From NCBI GenBank assembly GCA_964553035.1, contig CAZKJH010000050.1, positions 1 to 25,194 of the forward strand: DNA of 25,194 bases, read 5' to 3'. How positions within the stretch are numbered: position 1 is the stretch's first letter; the number at the start of each line of letters is the position of its first letter. Below the pieces are notes generated by a model. That model had not been told where the DNA came from. It saw nothing but the letters and a program-made list of their open reading frames with translations, and did no database searches. The position numbers and the translations under genes were made by a program. The DNA comes from JBBQIY01 sp964553035 (GTDB lineage: Bacteria > Verrucomicrobiota > Kiritimatiellia > RFP12 > UBA3636). Positions 7,217-14,368 of this stretch are shown piece by piece.

Positions 7217-7242
7217 TAATCTGGCGAGTTTGTTCAAGATTA
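7217..7242. repeat. inverted repeat, TAATCT-type element 3
   Basis: The arms TAATCTGGC (7217-7225) and TCAAGATTA (7234-7242) are separated by exactly 8 bp (GAGTTTGT). The outer six bases of each arm are conserved and the inner three have diverged on the left. Confidence 0.55.
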
Positions 7243-7275
7243 GTGTCGATTCAGATATCCCATTTTGGTGGGTTT

Positions 7276-7307
7276 ATGTAATCTTGACATTTTATTCAAG
7301 ATTACAT
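7276..7307. repeat. perfect 12-8-12 inverted repeat, TAATCT-type element 4
   Basis: ATGTAATCTTGA (7276-7287) and TCAAGATTACAT (7296-7307) are exact reverse complements around CATTTTAT. This is the longest of the four elements. The geometry is like that of tyrosine-recombinase crossover sites (arms around an 8-bp spacer), but no recombinase gene is present. An operator or RNA hairpin is equally possible. Confidence 0.75.
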
Positions 7308-7469
7308 AGGCAGATTGAAAAACGGCACTTCACCCCTTTAGAAGTACGTTTTACATAGGATCTAGAGAACGGTGCCGAACGTACCAATAAAGCAGAGTAG
7401 GGCGATGTTCTTCATCAGCAAGGGTGTTTTCTCTCTTATAGATTTTCATCGGAACGTGTGGAGAGCTAA

Positions 7470-8243
7470 CTAAAACCTTGTGGCAGGGTCCTGGCCGTAG
7501 TACTGTCGGAATTCCTCATACAAGGCGGGATGGGCGGCTTTCAACGCTACGGGTTTTTCGAAGAAAAGTTCGGTGACAACCGCGAAAAACTCGGCAGGGT
7601 TTGAGGCTCCGTATGGGTTGATGACGGTGGGGATACCTTGGGCGACAGCCTTGCAGAGTGCTTCGAATTCTGCACCGAGGACGCGTGCCCAGTCTGGATA
7701 CATCGAACGCGAATTCAGAATCGGTGCCCCGTTCATTGCGTTGTCCAAAAGATCAAGCTGGTGCGCGAACTCATGCAGGGTAACGTTTGTGCCGTCATCT
7801 GGTCGTCTCGCGCCGTGGGTTGTGTCGGGCCACGATAAGGCGATAACGCCAAGGCTGTAAGAGACTCCTGCAACGGGCATCAACTCTTCAGAAACGATGC
7901 CATTGCTGGCGTAGGATTCTTTGTTGAACTCGAACCCGGCGGGATAGACGAGAATGGTGGCAAGCTTTTCGTAAAAGTTGTGTTTGAGGTTGAGCAGTAG
8001 CAGGCACGCTTGTGCGGCAATGGTGAGTTTGATTTCTTCGGTGATGACAAGTCCCATGCATCCTTCGAAATGCTTTTCATTGATGAACACGACGACAAGT
8101 TTCCACAGCTTGAGACGATCTTGGGGGGGCAGCTTTTGACAATAAGGGACATTCTGGTCGATGATTTTCGTCCATGCTGAAGAGAATGGCGCTTTGGCAA
8201 GTTTTTTTCTTCTTGCCTCTCGAATGGGATGAAATAGGCTCAT
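7470..8243 (-). CDS. mtfA: MtfA-type zinc-dependent metallopeptidase (M90 family)
   Basis: This 257-residue protein matches the MtfA/DUF980 family in length. Its zinc-peptidase motif is HEFAH at 157-161, with H157 and H161 as presumed zinc ligands and E158 as the catalytic base, followed by QLDLLDNAMNGAP, a typical family sequence. A second conserved stretch is NPAEFFAVVTELFF (215-228). In E. coli, MtfA is cytosolic, binds the glucose repressor Mlc and has aminopeptidase activity; whether this organism has an Mlc-like partner is not shown here. No signal peptide or membrane segment is present. The gene runs opposite to its neighbours and is divergent from the esterase gene. A GTYGCKA heptamer array starts 13 nt upstream of its ATG, and no clear ribosome-binding site is visible. 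Confidence 0.87.
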   Translation of the reverse strand: MSLFHPIREARRKKLAKAPFSSAWTKIIDQNVPYCQKLPPQDRLKLWKLVVVFINEKHFEGCMGLVITEEIKLTIAAQACLLLLNLKHNFYEKLATILVYPAGFEFNKESYASNGIVSEELMPVAGVSYSLGVIALSWPDTTHGARRPDDGTNVTLHEFAHQLDLLDNAMNGAPILNSRSMYPDWARVLGAEFEALCKAVAQGIPTVINPYGASNPAEFFAVVTELFFEKPVALKAAHPALYEEFRQYYGQDPATRF

Positions 8244-8256
8244 TGATGTCTGTATA

Positions 8257-8284
8257 GTAACGAGTAGCGAGTTGCGAGTGAGCG
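8257..8284 (+). repeat. heptamer array, GTYGCKA family
   Basis: Four consecutive 7-bp units are present: GTAACGA, GTAGCGA, GTTGCGA and GTGAGCG. They occupy the 5' leader region of mtfA, which is read from the other strand. Confidence 0.75.
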
Positions 8285-8305
8285 GGAAGAAGTACGTAGT
8301 TATGG

Positions 8306-8546
8306 AATATCTACTATTCAGCGAGGAATGTCCAATAAAAAGAAGGGAAGTTGCGAGTGGGGAGTAGCGAGTGGGCGGAGAAAGAAGTGCGGAGAAAGTA
8401 GTCCGGAATTGTCTGCGATCTGATCGCGGTTACAAGGTTTACATGGAACAGAGTTTTAATTTTGAAAATCGGAGACTAGACAAAATCAAAGCGCCGTGCT
8501 ACGATTTCGTCTGTTTTAATATCTTATTATCCAGCGAGGATTTCAC
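8306..8546 (+). repeat. imperfect direct repeat pair (about 28 bp each)
   Basis: The segment at 8306-8332 (AATATCT, then CAGCGAGGA) recurs at 8518-8546 with a few substitutions and one gap. Both copies lie upstream of the esterase gene. Confidence 0.45.
8350..8377 (+). repeat. heptamer array, GTYGCKA family
   Basis: Four consecutive units are present: GTTGCGA, GTGGGGA, GTAGCGA and GTGGGCG. The unit pair GTTGCGA-GTGGGGA also occurs at 3191-3204. Confidence 0.75.
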
Positions 8547-8651
8547 TATGGGAACGTTGTTCCGTTTACCCGAAAAATTTGACCGATCTTCTTTTCCTGT
8601 CACGACCTTGCGTGTCGAGACCTTGTGTGCCACGTCGGGAGGGTTCTCGAT

Positions 8652-10586
8652 ATGATCACCGCCGTAGAAGAACCGACACAGTTGTACGCGTGCCTTGTTA
8701 AGAAGGCTCTCGAGGTGACGAGCGGTTCGCTCTTCAACATTCCGCCCTTAGATGTCTGGAAAGCCGCGCTTCCCGAGAAGAACCAGAAGTGGATGGAAAT
8801 GCTGGGACTTGACCCCTTGCCGCCACGTACCGATTTGAATGTTACGGTGACGGGCATTCTCGATCGCGGCAGTTATAGGGTGGAAAAATTGCATTTCGAA
8901 CCGGTGCCGGGTTGCAGAATTGCCGCTAATTTGTATCGACCGAAGGTGATCAAGGGTAAGCTTCCTGCGATTGTTTATCTTTGCGGACATTCCAAAAGGG
9001 GTAAGTTTTATTATGAGCTGCACCCCCGTTGGTTTGCCGAACATGGCTATGTGGCCATCATCCTTGACCCAATCCAAATGTGCGAAAACACGGGTGTCCA
9101 CAGTGGTACTTTTTTTAAGGGCTGGTGGCATTGGTACAGTCAGGGCTATTCACCTGCCAGTGTGGAGGTGTGGGCGGCCATGCGCGCGGCGGACTATCTG
9201 CAGACACGTCCGGAAGTAGATGCGGAGAAGCTTGGCATCACTGGTAATTCGGGCGGCGGAACGATTTCATGGTTTGCTGGGGCGGCTGATCCGCGTTTCA
9301 AGGTTGTCGTCCCGTCCTGTCAGACTGGGAACATGTACCAACATGTCCGTGATCGAACGATCCAAGGGCATTGTGACTGCACCTTCTGGGTGAACACGTA
9401 CGGGTGGGATTTTCCTGAGCTCGCAAGTCTTATCGCCCCACGCCCACTCATGGTCTGTGCGTCGTCAGAGGACACGCTCTTCCGACCCTATGCATTTCGC
9501 GACGTTGTTCAACGCGTTCGGCACGTCTATAAATTGTATGGATGCGAGGACAAGATCGCGCTCGCGGAGGCCGTGATGTTACACGGCTATTCTAAGGAAA
9601 CACGTTTGCCGCTGTTTAACTGGTTTGAAAAACACTTGAAGGGCTCCGACATCCCCGTGACGGATGACCTCGCAGAGACGCCTGAAAAGGACGAGAATCT
9701 GGCCGTCTACGCAAACATGAAGCCTCCTGTTGACGACAAGATGAAGGAAATCGATACGTTCTTTCTTCCTTTGCCGGGATTGCCGGAACTGAAAGGGCGT
9801 GACGAGTGGGAGCGTTATCAGTCTGTCTGTCTGGACAAATTGCGCAAGCAGACCTTCAGGCAGATCCCAGAAGTGGTTGAGGCTTTCAACACGGTAGGTA
9901 GGGAGCTGGGGATCAGCATCGATCATCGGTTCCATGCCTACGAATTTTATTCAGAGCCCGGCATGCAGATTCGCGCGAACTCGGCCAGCCCGATCAGCGG
10001 CCCATGGCCTTATCCGTTGATTGTCGGAGCCATGCTACCGAATGCGCATACGGCGTTTTTCTTGCAAGGTGCGAACAACGAATTTTTTAGCAAAATGGAG
10101 GCAGGGTATGCCTGCGTCGAGGTTCGCGGGACAGGTGGGAGTTCGATTGGGCCTGGGATTGAATGGACGGCTAGGCGCGCTTATCCGATCGTCGGCCAGA
10201 CTTATTATGAACGCAAGACGCTTGATATGCTGGCAGCCATTCAAATGTTCCGGCGGCAGCAAGGCGTTAAGAATATTGTCGTTTATGGGCGGGGCTACGA
10301 TGCGGCTGTGGCTATTTATGCGGCGTTACTCGATCCGGAGGTTACCGAGATCATTTTGGAAGACCCAGGGGTTACGCATTGGAAGGGTGGCCCAGAATTT
10401 TTGAATGTTCTCAAAGTTGGCGATCTCCCCCACAACCTTGCGCTGGCTTTTCCGCGACCGATTAGCTTTATTGGCACGATGCCGAAAGCGTACGAATGGA
10501 CAAAGCAATGCTATGATGTGTGCGGCGCTGGCGACAAAGTGCGGGTGTTCCCCGAGCAGAAAGATTGGAAGCCTGCTCAAAATTAG
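8652..10586 (+). CDS. two-domain alpha/beta hydrolase, acetyl-xylan-esterase-like
   Basis: This 644-residue protein is predicted to hydrolyse ester bonds, probably acetyl groups on polysaccharide or oligosaccharide. The first domain (about 75-335) is a classic alpha/beta hydrolase: KLPAIVYLCGHSKRGK gives the oxyanion-hole region, GNSGGG places nucleophile S200, SSED gives D274 and MLHGYS gives H311. The second half (about 385-640) repeats the fold in outline (AGYACVEVRGTGGSS, then VVYGRGYDAAVAIYAALLDP), but the nucleophile position is Gly rather than Ser, so this half is probably non-catalytic. I chose ATG 8652 over the GTG at 8625 because GGGAGGG (8637-8643) lies 8 nt upstream. No signal peptide is seen, so it is predicted cytoplasmic. 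A DUF4838 gene follows 112 bp later on the same strand. Confidence 0.8.
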   Translation: MITAVEEPTQLYACLVKKALEVTSGSLFNIPPLDVWKAALPEKNQKWMEMLGLDPLPPRTDLNVTVTGILDRGSYRVEKLHFEPVPGCRIAANLYRPKVIKGKLPAIVYLCGHSKRGKFYYELHPRWFAEHGYVAIILDPIQMCENTGVHSGTFFKGWWHWYSQGYSPASVEVWAAMRAADYLQTRPEVDAEKLGITGNSGGGTISWFAGAADPRFKVVVPSCQTGNMYQHVRDRTIQGHCDCTFWVNTYGWDFPELASLIAPRPLMVCASSEDTLFRPYAFRDVVQRVRHVYKLYGCEDKIALAEAVMLHGYSKETRLPLFNWFEKHLKGSDIPVTDDLAETPEKDENLAVYANMKPPVDDKMKEIDTFFLPLPGLPELKGRDEWERYQSVCLDKLRKQTFRQIPEVVEAFNTVGRELGISIDHRFHAYEFYSEPGMQIRANSASPISGPWPYPLIVGAMLPNAHTAFFLQGANNEFFSKMEAGYACVEVRGTGGSSIGPGIEWTARRAYPIVGQTYYERKTLDMLAAIQMFRRQQGVKNIVVYGRGYDAAVAIYAALLDPEVTEIILEDPGVTHWKGGPEFLNVLKVGDLPHNLALAFPRPISFIGTMPKAYEWTKQCYDVCGAGDKVRVFPEQKDWKPAQN

Positions 10587-10698
10587 GGATAGCGAGAGCT
10601 TGCGTGCAACCGGAGATGGAATTTCCTCGCGTTAAGAGTAGAAAACAGGAAGGCAGTGCAGCGATGTTCTGGCTAATCGTAAACGACAGAGATAAAAC

Positions 10699-13600
10699 AT
10701 GATGAATCGTCGAAAAATTAAATATTGGTTGGGCTGCCTCGCCGTGATCGGTCTGGGTGCAGGTGTCGTTTCAGGGGCAGAGATGCTCCTCGTTGAGAAG
10801 GGTGTCAGCCACGTGCCGATTATTGTGGCGGCGGATGCTCCCCTAACAACGACTGAAGCGGCCCACGAGCTGGCTGCGTACATTCAAAAGATATCGGGGG
10901 CCAAACTGCAGATTCTTGTCGGGCCGGTTAGTCCCACGCCTGAGCGAGCGATCTGGATTGGCATCCAGCCTAACCTCAAAGAAGTTTTTCCCGATGCAAG
11001 TTTAGAATTCACACACCCAGAGGAAATTCTGCAGATTTGCAATGGACACCACCTCTTGATCGCCGGTCGCGATCATCGGGCGGGGGATAAGCAGATTGAA
11101 TCCGGTACCGCGAATTCGGTGTACACGTTCCTGCAAAAAGACCTCGGCGTCCGTTGGCTGTGGCCGGGTCCCTTAGGTGAGGACGTTGTCAAACGGGAGA
11201 CAATCGCCTTCGCCCCGTTCGAATACCGATTTACACCGCCCTTTCGCCAGCGTGATCTGTTTTACCGCCCAAGCGGTGTCATGCTGGATTGGAATCGTTT
11301 CCAGCGTTGCGAGCTCGATTCGTTCTGGGTCAGTGCCGACCACGGCTTCCCACGCTGGTGGGATGACTACCACAAGGAGCATCCCGACTACTTTGCGCTT
11401 CAGCCAGATGGTACGCGCAGCGGATATCCCAGCCCGGACACTGCCAAGCTGTGCGAGGCCAACCCTGATGTCTGGCGCCAGTGGCTGACCAACGCAACCG
11501 AGGCGTTCAAACACGACCCCACACTCCAGACTTTTCCCGCTTCGGCTAATGACGGATCAAACTCCGGCATCTGCGTGTGCGACCGTTGTACTGCCTGGGA
11601 TCATCCCGACGGTAGCTCTTGGTTGCTGTATTGGGAGGGGAGTTCACAAGAGCACGTGGCCATGAGCGACCGCTACGTCACGTTCTGGAATCATCTGGCG
11701 CGTGGGCTCAAGCAACGCTTTCCTAAGCGCGACCTGTACGTGGCCGGTATGGCCTACGGCCCAAGCAAGCCGGCGCCGATCGCCGCGAAGCTGGAGCCGA
11801 ACATTGTGATCGGCTACGTGGGGCATTTCCCCTTCGCCCCTCCGGCCGCGCGACGGCAGGAAAAAGAGCAATGGCAGGCCTGGGCTAAGGCTGCACCTCT
11901 GCTGATCTACCGGCCTAATCTTTTCTATTATTCCGGCGGATGGCATGGCTTACCCACGCTCGTTCTGGACGATACAATCGAGGACTTCCGCTTTCTGGCG
12001 GAGCACAGCGGCGTTGGCATCACGGTTGATGGTATGCCGAATCACTGGGCTACGCAGGGCCCCCAGTATTACTTGATGGCCCAGCTTGCGTGGGATCCGC
12101 TCCAAGACGGACAGGCCGTGATCCAGGACTATTACCAGCGTGGCTTTGGCCCGGCTGCTGAACCGGTCCGCGCCTACTTCGCGCTGATGGAAGAGGCGCA
12201 CAAGGGGATTTTACAGACCCCGGAATGGCGCAATTCCATGGGCATCATCCTAGAGACCTTGACTGCTTGTATTGTCACGCAATACAACACCGCACGGCTG
12301 GACGAGGCGGACCGTTTGCTGGATGAGGCGCAAACCAAGACGGTGGAGGGGTCTGTCTATCGGCAGCGCGTCGACTTCGTGGGCACCGGTCTGGAATTCA
12401 CGCGATTACTGGTGGACACGTTGAACGCAATGACAAGCGTCCGCGAAACGGGAGGTAAGGATAGCGTGGCGGTGCAGCGCGCGATTGAACTCTGTAAGCA
12501 GCGTGATACCTTGATCGAACACGCTGGCGGCATTGCTCTGAATGCATACCAGTTCAACACCTCATGGCGCGACGGCCGCGACCTTTCGGACTATCTCGGG
12601 CCACCTTCAGAGGCCTTCCGCAAAGCAGCGGGTCTTATCGGAACGTATCGTTGGACCGGCAAGGGCAACGGCAATTTGTGGGCGACGACGGAGAACTGGG
12701 AGCGGCAGGATGGAACAAGCTGGATGCCCGCAGCAACCCCTCCCAGTGCCGATGATCTAGTCGTATTGGACGATCATACTGCCGCCAATGAACCCCAGCG
12801 CATTGCCCTCGGGCGCGACAGTACTGTACGCCGTTTAATCCTCGATGCTACTGGTGCGCGTTCGTATCACATCGTCAGCAGCGATGCGGGCGCACAGGAT
12901 ATCCTGGACTCTGACAGCGGCATGCTGTACCGCCTCCATCTGGCAGATGCGATCCCTCTGGAGCAAAGCCCGCGGGCGACTGCTGCCCTGCACCTGGAAG
13001 TGGAAACCTTGCTGACCGCAGGGAAGCCTGCCACGTTCCTTCTCAACAGCACCAACGGTGCCAGAATTGTGGTTGAACGCACGCTGCGTACGGACAGTAC
13101 CGTTGCCATTTCCGGCGACAAGACGCCGTCGTCGGGTTTGCTGGAACTACGTGCCCGTGCCACGGCGTCGCGTGTTTTCCTCCAAAATGAAGGCCGTATT
13201 CTGCTCAATGCCCCCGGCATCGTTGTGGGCGACACGCTTCCTTCTGGTGGTACGCTCTTGCTGGGGCACGATGCGACGATCAGCTCGATCATGTGTTTTG
13301 GAGGAACGTTACATATCAGCCTCTTCGAAGCCGACAGCAACGATGTCACTCTGACCGTCGGTGAGCTCAGCCGCGGGGGGACGCTCTATCTCGATCCGCC
13401 GGCTGACGACTCGTCGGGGCACCTGACGTTGAAGACTTCCAGTATTTCCGCGACGGGCGGTAACGTGCATGCGCCTACAATTCATACTGCCGCGAACACA
13501 TTTGTTGACCTCACCCGCGACCAGGAATCCCCCATGCGTGCCGATCTTTCGGCGGGCATCCACGGTCCGGGTGGACTGATCAAGTCAGAACTGGGCGGAC

Positions 13601-13959
13601 TCAATTCCGGCCCGGTGGGGCTCATCGGTGATCGCAACACCTACACTGGCGGCACGGTGATTGAAACTGGTACGCTTAAGCTGCAACAAGTCACCATTCC
13701 TGTGGATGGTACAATCGGCGGTGCACCGGCGGTGCCCTTTGCGGGTTGCCTGGGTCCTGGGCCATTGCACCTTGCTGCCAATGCCGGTTTTGACCTCAAC
13801 GGACTGACCCAGCGCGTTCAGCGTCTCAGCGGTGCCGGCACCGTTGTGCTCAATGGCGGACACCTTGTGGTTGACGAGCCGACAGCGAAGACATTTAGCG
13901 GAAAAATAGAAGGCTCAGGAACCCTTCTCATTGCAGGTGAAAAACAGAGAAGTCGCTAG
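10699..13959 (+). CDS. secreted DUF4838 protein with beta-strand-repeat passenger tail
   Basis: This 1086-residue protein is a close paralog of the protein encoded at 3318. A signal peptide ends near VVSGA (about 27), a small N-terminal domain follows, then DUF4838 to about 640 with SANDGSNSGICVCDRC (282-297) and GRDLSDYLGPP (626-636). The tail is different. From about 655 it carries a WTGKGNGNLWATTENW motif and a long Ser/Thr/Gly-rich beta-strand region, with NTYTGGTVIETGTLKL (980-995) typical of autotransporter-associated beta-strand repeats. There is no autotransporter barrel and no C-terminal sorting motif. The last residues (GEKQRSR) and the stop codon come from the dispersed heptamer repeat, so the tail may be cut short. 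Two ATGs (10699 and 10702) are possible; no strong ribosome-binding site separates them. Confidence 0.85.
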   Translation: MMNRRKIKYWLGCLAVIGLGAGVVSGAEMLLVEKGVSHVPIIVAADAPLTTTEAAHELAAYIQKISGAKLQILVGPVSPTPERAIWIGIQPNLKEVFPDASLEFTHPEEILQICNGHHLLIAGRDHRAGDKQIESGTANSVYTFLQKDLGVRWLWPGPLGEDVVKRETIAFAPFEYRFTPPFRQRDLFYRPSGVMLDWNRFQRCELDSFWVSADHGFPRWWDDYHKEHPDYFALQPDGTRSGYPSPDTAKLCEANPDVWRQWLTNATEAFKHDPTLQTFPASANDGSNSGICVCDRCTAWDHPDGSSWLLYWEGSSQEHVAMSDRYVTFWNHLARGLKQRFPKRDLYVAGMAYGPSKPAPIAAKLEPNIVIGYVGHFPFAPPAARRQEKEQWQAWAKAAPLLIYRPNLFYYSGGWHGLPTLVLDDTIEDFRFLAEHSGVGITVDGMPNHWATQGPQYYLMAQLAWDPLQDGQAVIQDYYQRGFGPAAEPVRAYFALMEEAHKGILQTPEWRNSMGIILETLTACIVTQYNTARLDEADRLLDEAQTKTVEGSVYRQRVDFVGTGLEFTRLLVDTLNAMTSVRETGGKDSVAVQRAIELCKQRDTLIEHAGGIALNAYQFNTSWRDGRDLSDYLGPPSEAFRKAAGLIGTYRWTGKGNGNLWATTENWERQDGTSWMPAATPPSADDLVVLDDHTAANEPQRIALGRDSTVRRLILDATGARSYHIVSSDAGAQDILDSDSGMLYRLHLADAIPLEQSPRATAALHLEVETLLTAGKPATFLLNSTNGARIVVERTLRTDSTVAISGDKTPSSGLLELRARATASRVFLQNEGRILLNAPGIVVGDTLPSGGTLLLGHDATISSIMCFGGTLHISLFEADSNDVTLTVGELSRGGTLYLDPPADDSSGHLTLKTSSISATGGNVHAPTIHTAANTFVDLTRDQESPMRADLSAGIHGPGGLIKSELGGLNSGPVGLIGDRNTYTGGTVIETGTLKLQQVTIPVDGTIGGAPAVPFAGCLGPGPLHLAANAGFDLNGLTQRVQRLSGAGTVVLNGGHLVVDEPTAKTFSGKIEGSGTLLIAGEKQRSR

Positions 13960-13979
13960 TAGCTAGTCGCGAGTTGCGA
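13952..13979 (+). repeat. heptamer array, GTYGCKA family
   Basis: Four perfectly phased units are present: GTCGCTA, GTAGCTA, GTCGCGA and GTTGCGA. The first unit overlaps the end of the DUF4838 gene and provides its TAG at 13957-13959. Confidence 0.85.
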
Positions 13980-14052
13980 CAGACCCGTACGCTACATAAC
14001 CTGAGGTGCGCCCGACATCGGATTCATCGGAAGGATTCCCGACGTTGTTCTC
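13980..14052. other. short spacer, nothing recognised
   Basis: This is a 73-bp unique stretch between the heptamer array and the 16-bp direct repeat that flanks the fold-back element. Confidence 0.4.
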
Positions 14053-14246
14053 GCAGGGTGAATTGAATGCAGGGCCAGCAATTCTAATTATGGCAAATCT
14101 TCTCTGAAGCGGCGTGCTCGGAGAGCCCGCCCTACCCTGAAAACAGTGCAAAATGATGTATTCACGAGGTAGGGCGCGATCTCCGAGCGCGCCGTATCCA
14201 TGAGTTGTGACCATAATTAGAATTGCTGATGCAGGGTGAATTGAAT
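14053..14246. repeat. 16-bp direct repeats flanking the fold-back element
   Basis: GCAGGGTGAATTGAAT occurs at 14053-14068 and 14231-14246. If the element at 14075-14228 and one copy of ATGCAGGG are removed, the two 16-mers become exactly adjacent in tandem. This fits insertion into a pre-existing tandem repeat. Confidence 0.75.
14075..14228. mobile_element. 154-bp MITE-like fold-back element
   Basis: The perfect 18-bp terminal inverted repeats are CAGCAATTCTAATTATGG (14076-14093) and its complement (14211-14228). Inside lies a second, longer inverted repeat (14109-14136 with 14168-14195, 24 of 28 positions pairing), rich in GCTCGGAGA and GCCCTACC, around a 31-nt loop. The element is flanked by the 8-bp direct repeat ATGCAGGG (14067-14074 and 14229-14236), as expected for a target-site duplication. 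It has no coding capacity, so it would need a transposase supplied elsewhere. The left end has one unpaired C (14075), so the exact boundary is uncertain by a base. Confidence 0.8.
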
Positions 14247-14274
14247 TGATGAAGGGTCTTGGCTTTGATAGTAT
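14246..14274 (+). promoter_or_regulatory. candidate sigma-70 promoter
   Basis: TTGATG (14246-14251), a 17-bp spacer and TAGTAT (14269-14274) give a reasonable promoter. It lies about 95 bp upstream of the surface-protein ATG at 14369 and directly beyond the fold-back element's flanking repeat. Confidence 0.45.
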
Positions 14275-14368
14275 AGAGCCGTTAGTTGAAGCGTATTGTG
14301 CTTGTAGTTTGGCATTAGCCATCTTAATAGGCGTAAGGGTATTCAAGGGCATTGAAAGGACGGGTTAT

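Larger units (their letters stand above)
6480..7469. other. 990-bp convergent spacer without recognisable genes
   Basis: This spacer lies between the 3' ends of the DUF4838 gene (plus) and the zinc peptidase gene (minus). Frames of up to about 106 codons exist on both strands but resemble no family and lack start signals. It is dense in inverted repeats: an imperfect pair bounding 6662-6793, TAATCTTG-type half-sites at 6738-6762, a 16-bp palindrome, a 9-bp hairpin, and four equal-geometry inverted repeats between 6926 and 7304. No tRNA-like fold was found. Confidence 0.7.
8244..8651. other. divergent spacer between mtfA and the esterase gene
   Basis: This stretch should hold the promoters of both divergent genes, but I found no confident -35/-10 pair. 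It contains two GTYGCKA heptamer arrays (8257-8284 and 8350-8377) and an imperfect direct repeat (8306-8332 and 8518-8546). An open frame from 8371 to 8655 has no family resemblance and overlaps the esterase start, so I do not call it. Confidence 0.6.

Noticed and set aside
6856..7217. Small frames on both strands in the convergent spacer
   Set aside because: No ribosome-binding site, no recognisable domain, and both strands are open over the same stretch together with several palindromes.
6926..7307. CRISPR array
   Set aside because: The four elements are inverted pairs at uneven distances (186, 105 and 62 bp between centres), with no constant direct repeat or spacer length and no cas genes.
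8371..8655. 94-codon frame before the esterase gene
   Set aside because: It starts inside a heptamer repeat, overlaps the esterase start in another frame, and resembles no family.
14246..14368. 41-residue upstream extension of the large surface protein
   Set aside because: A candidate promoter lies within it, and ATG 14369 has a good ribosome-binding site and leads directly into a signal peptide.
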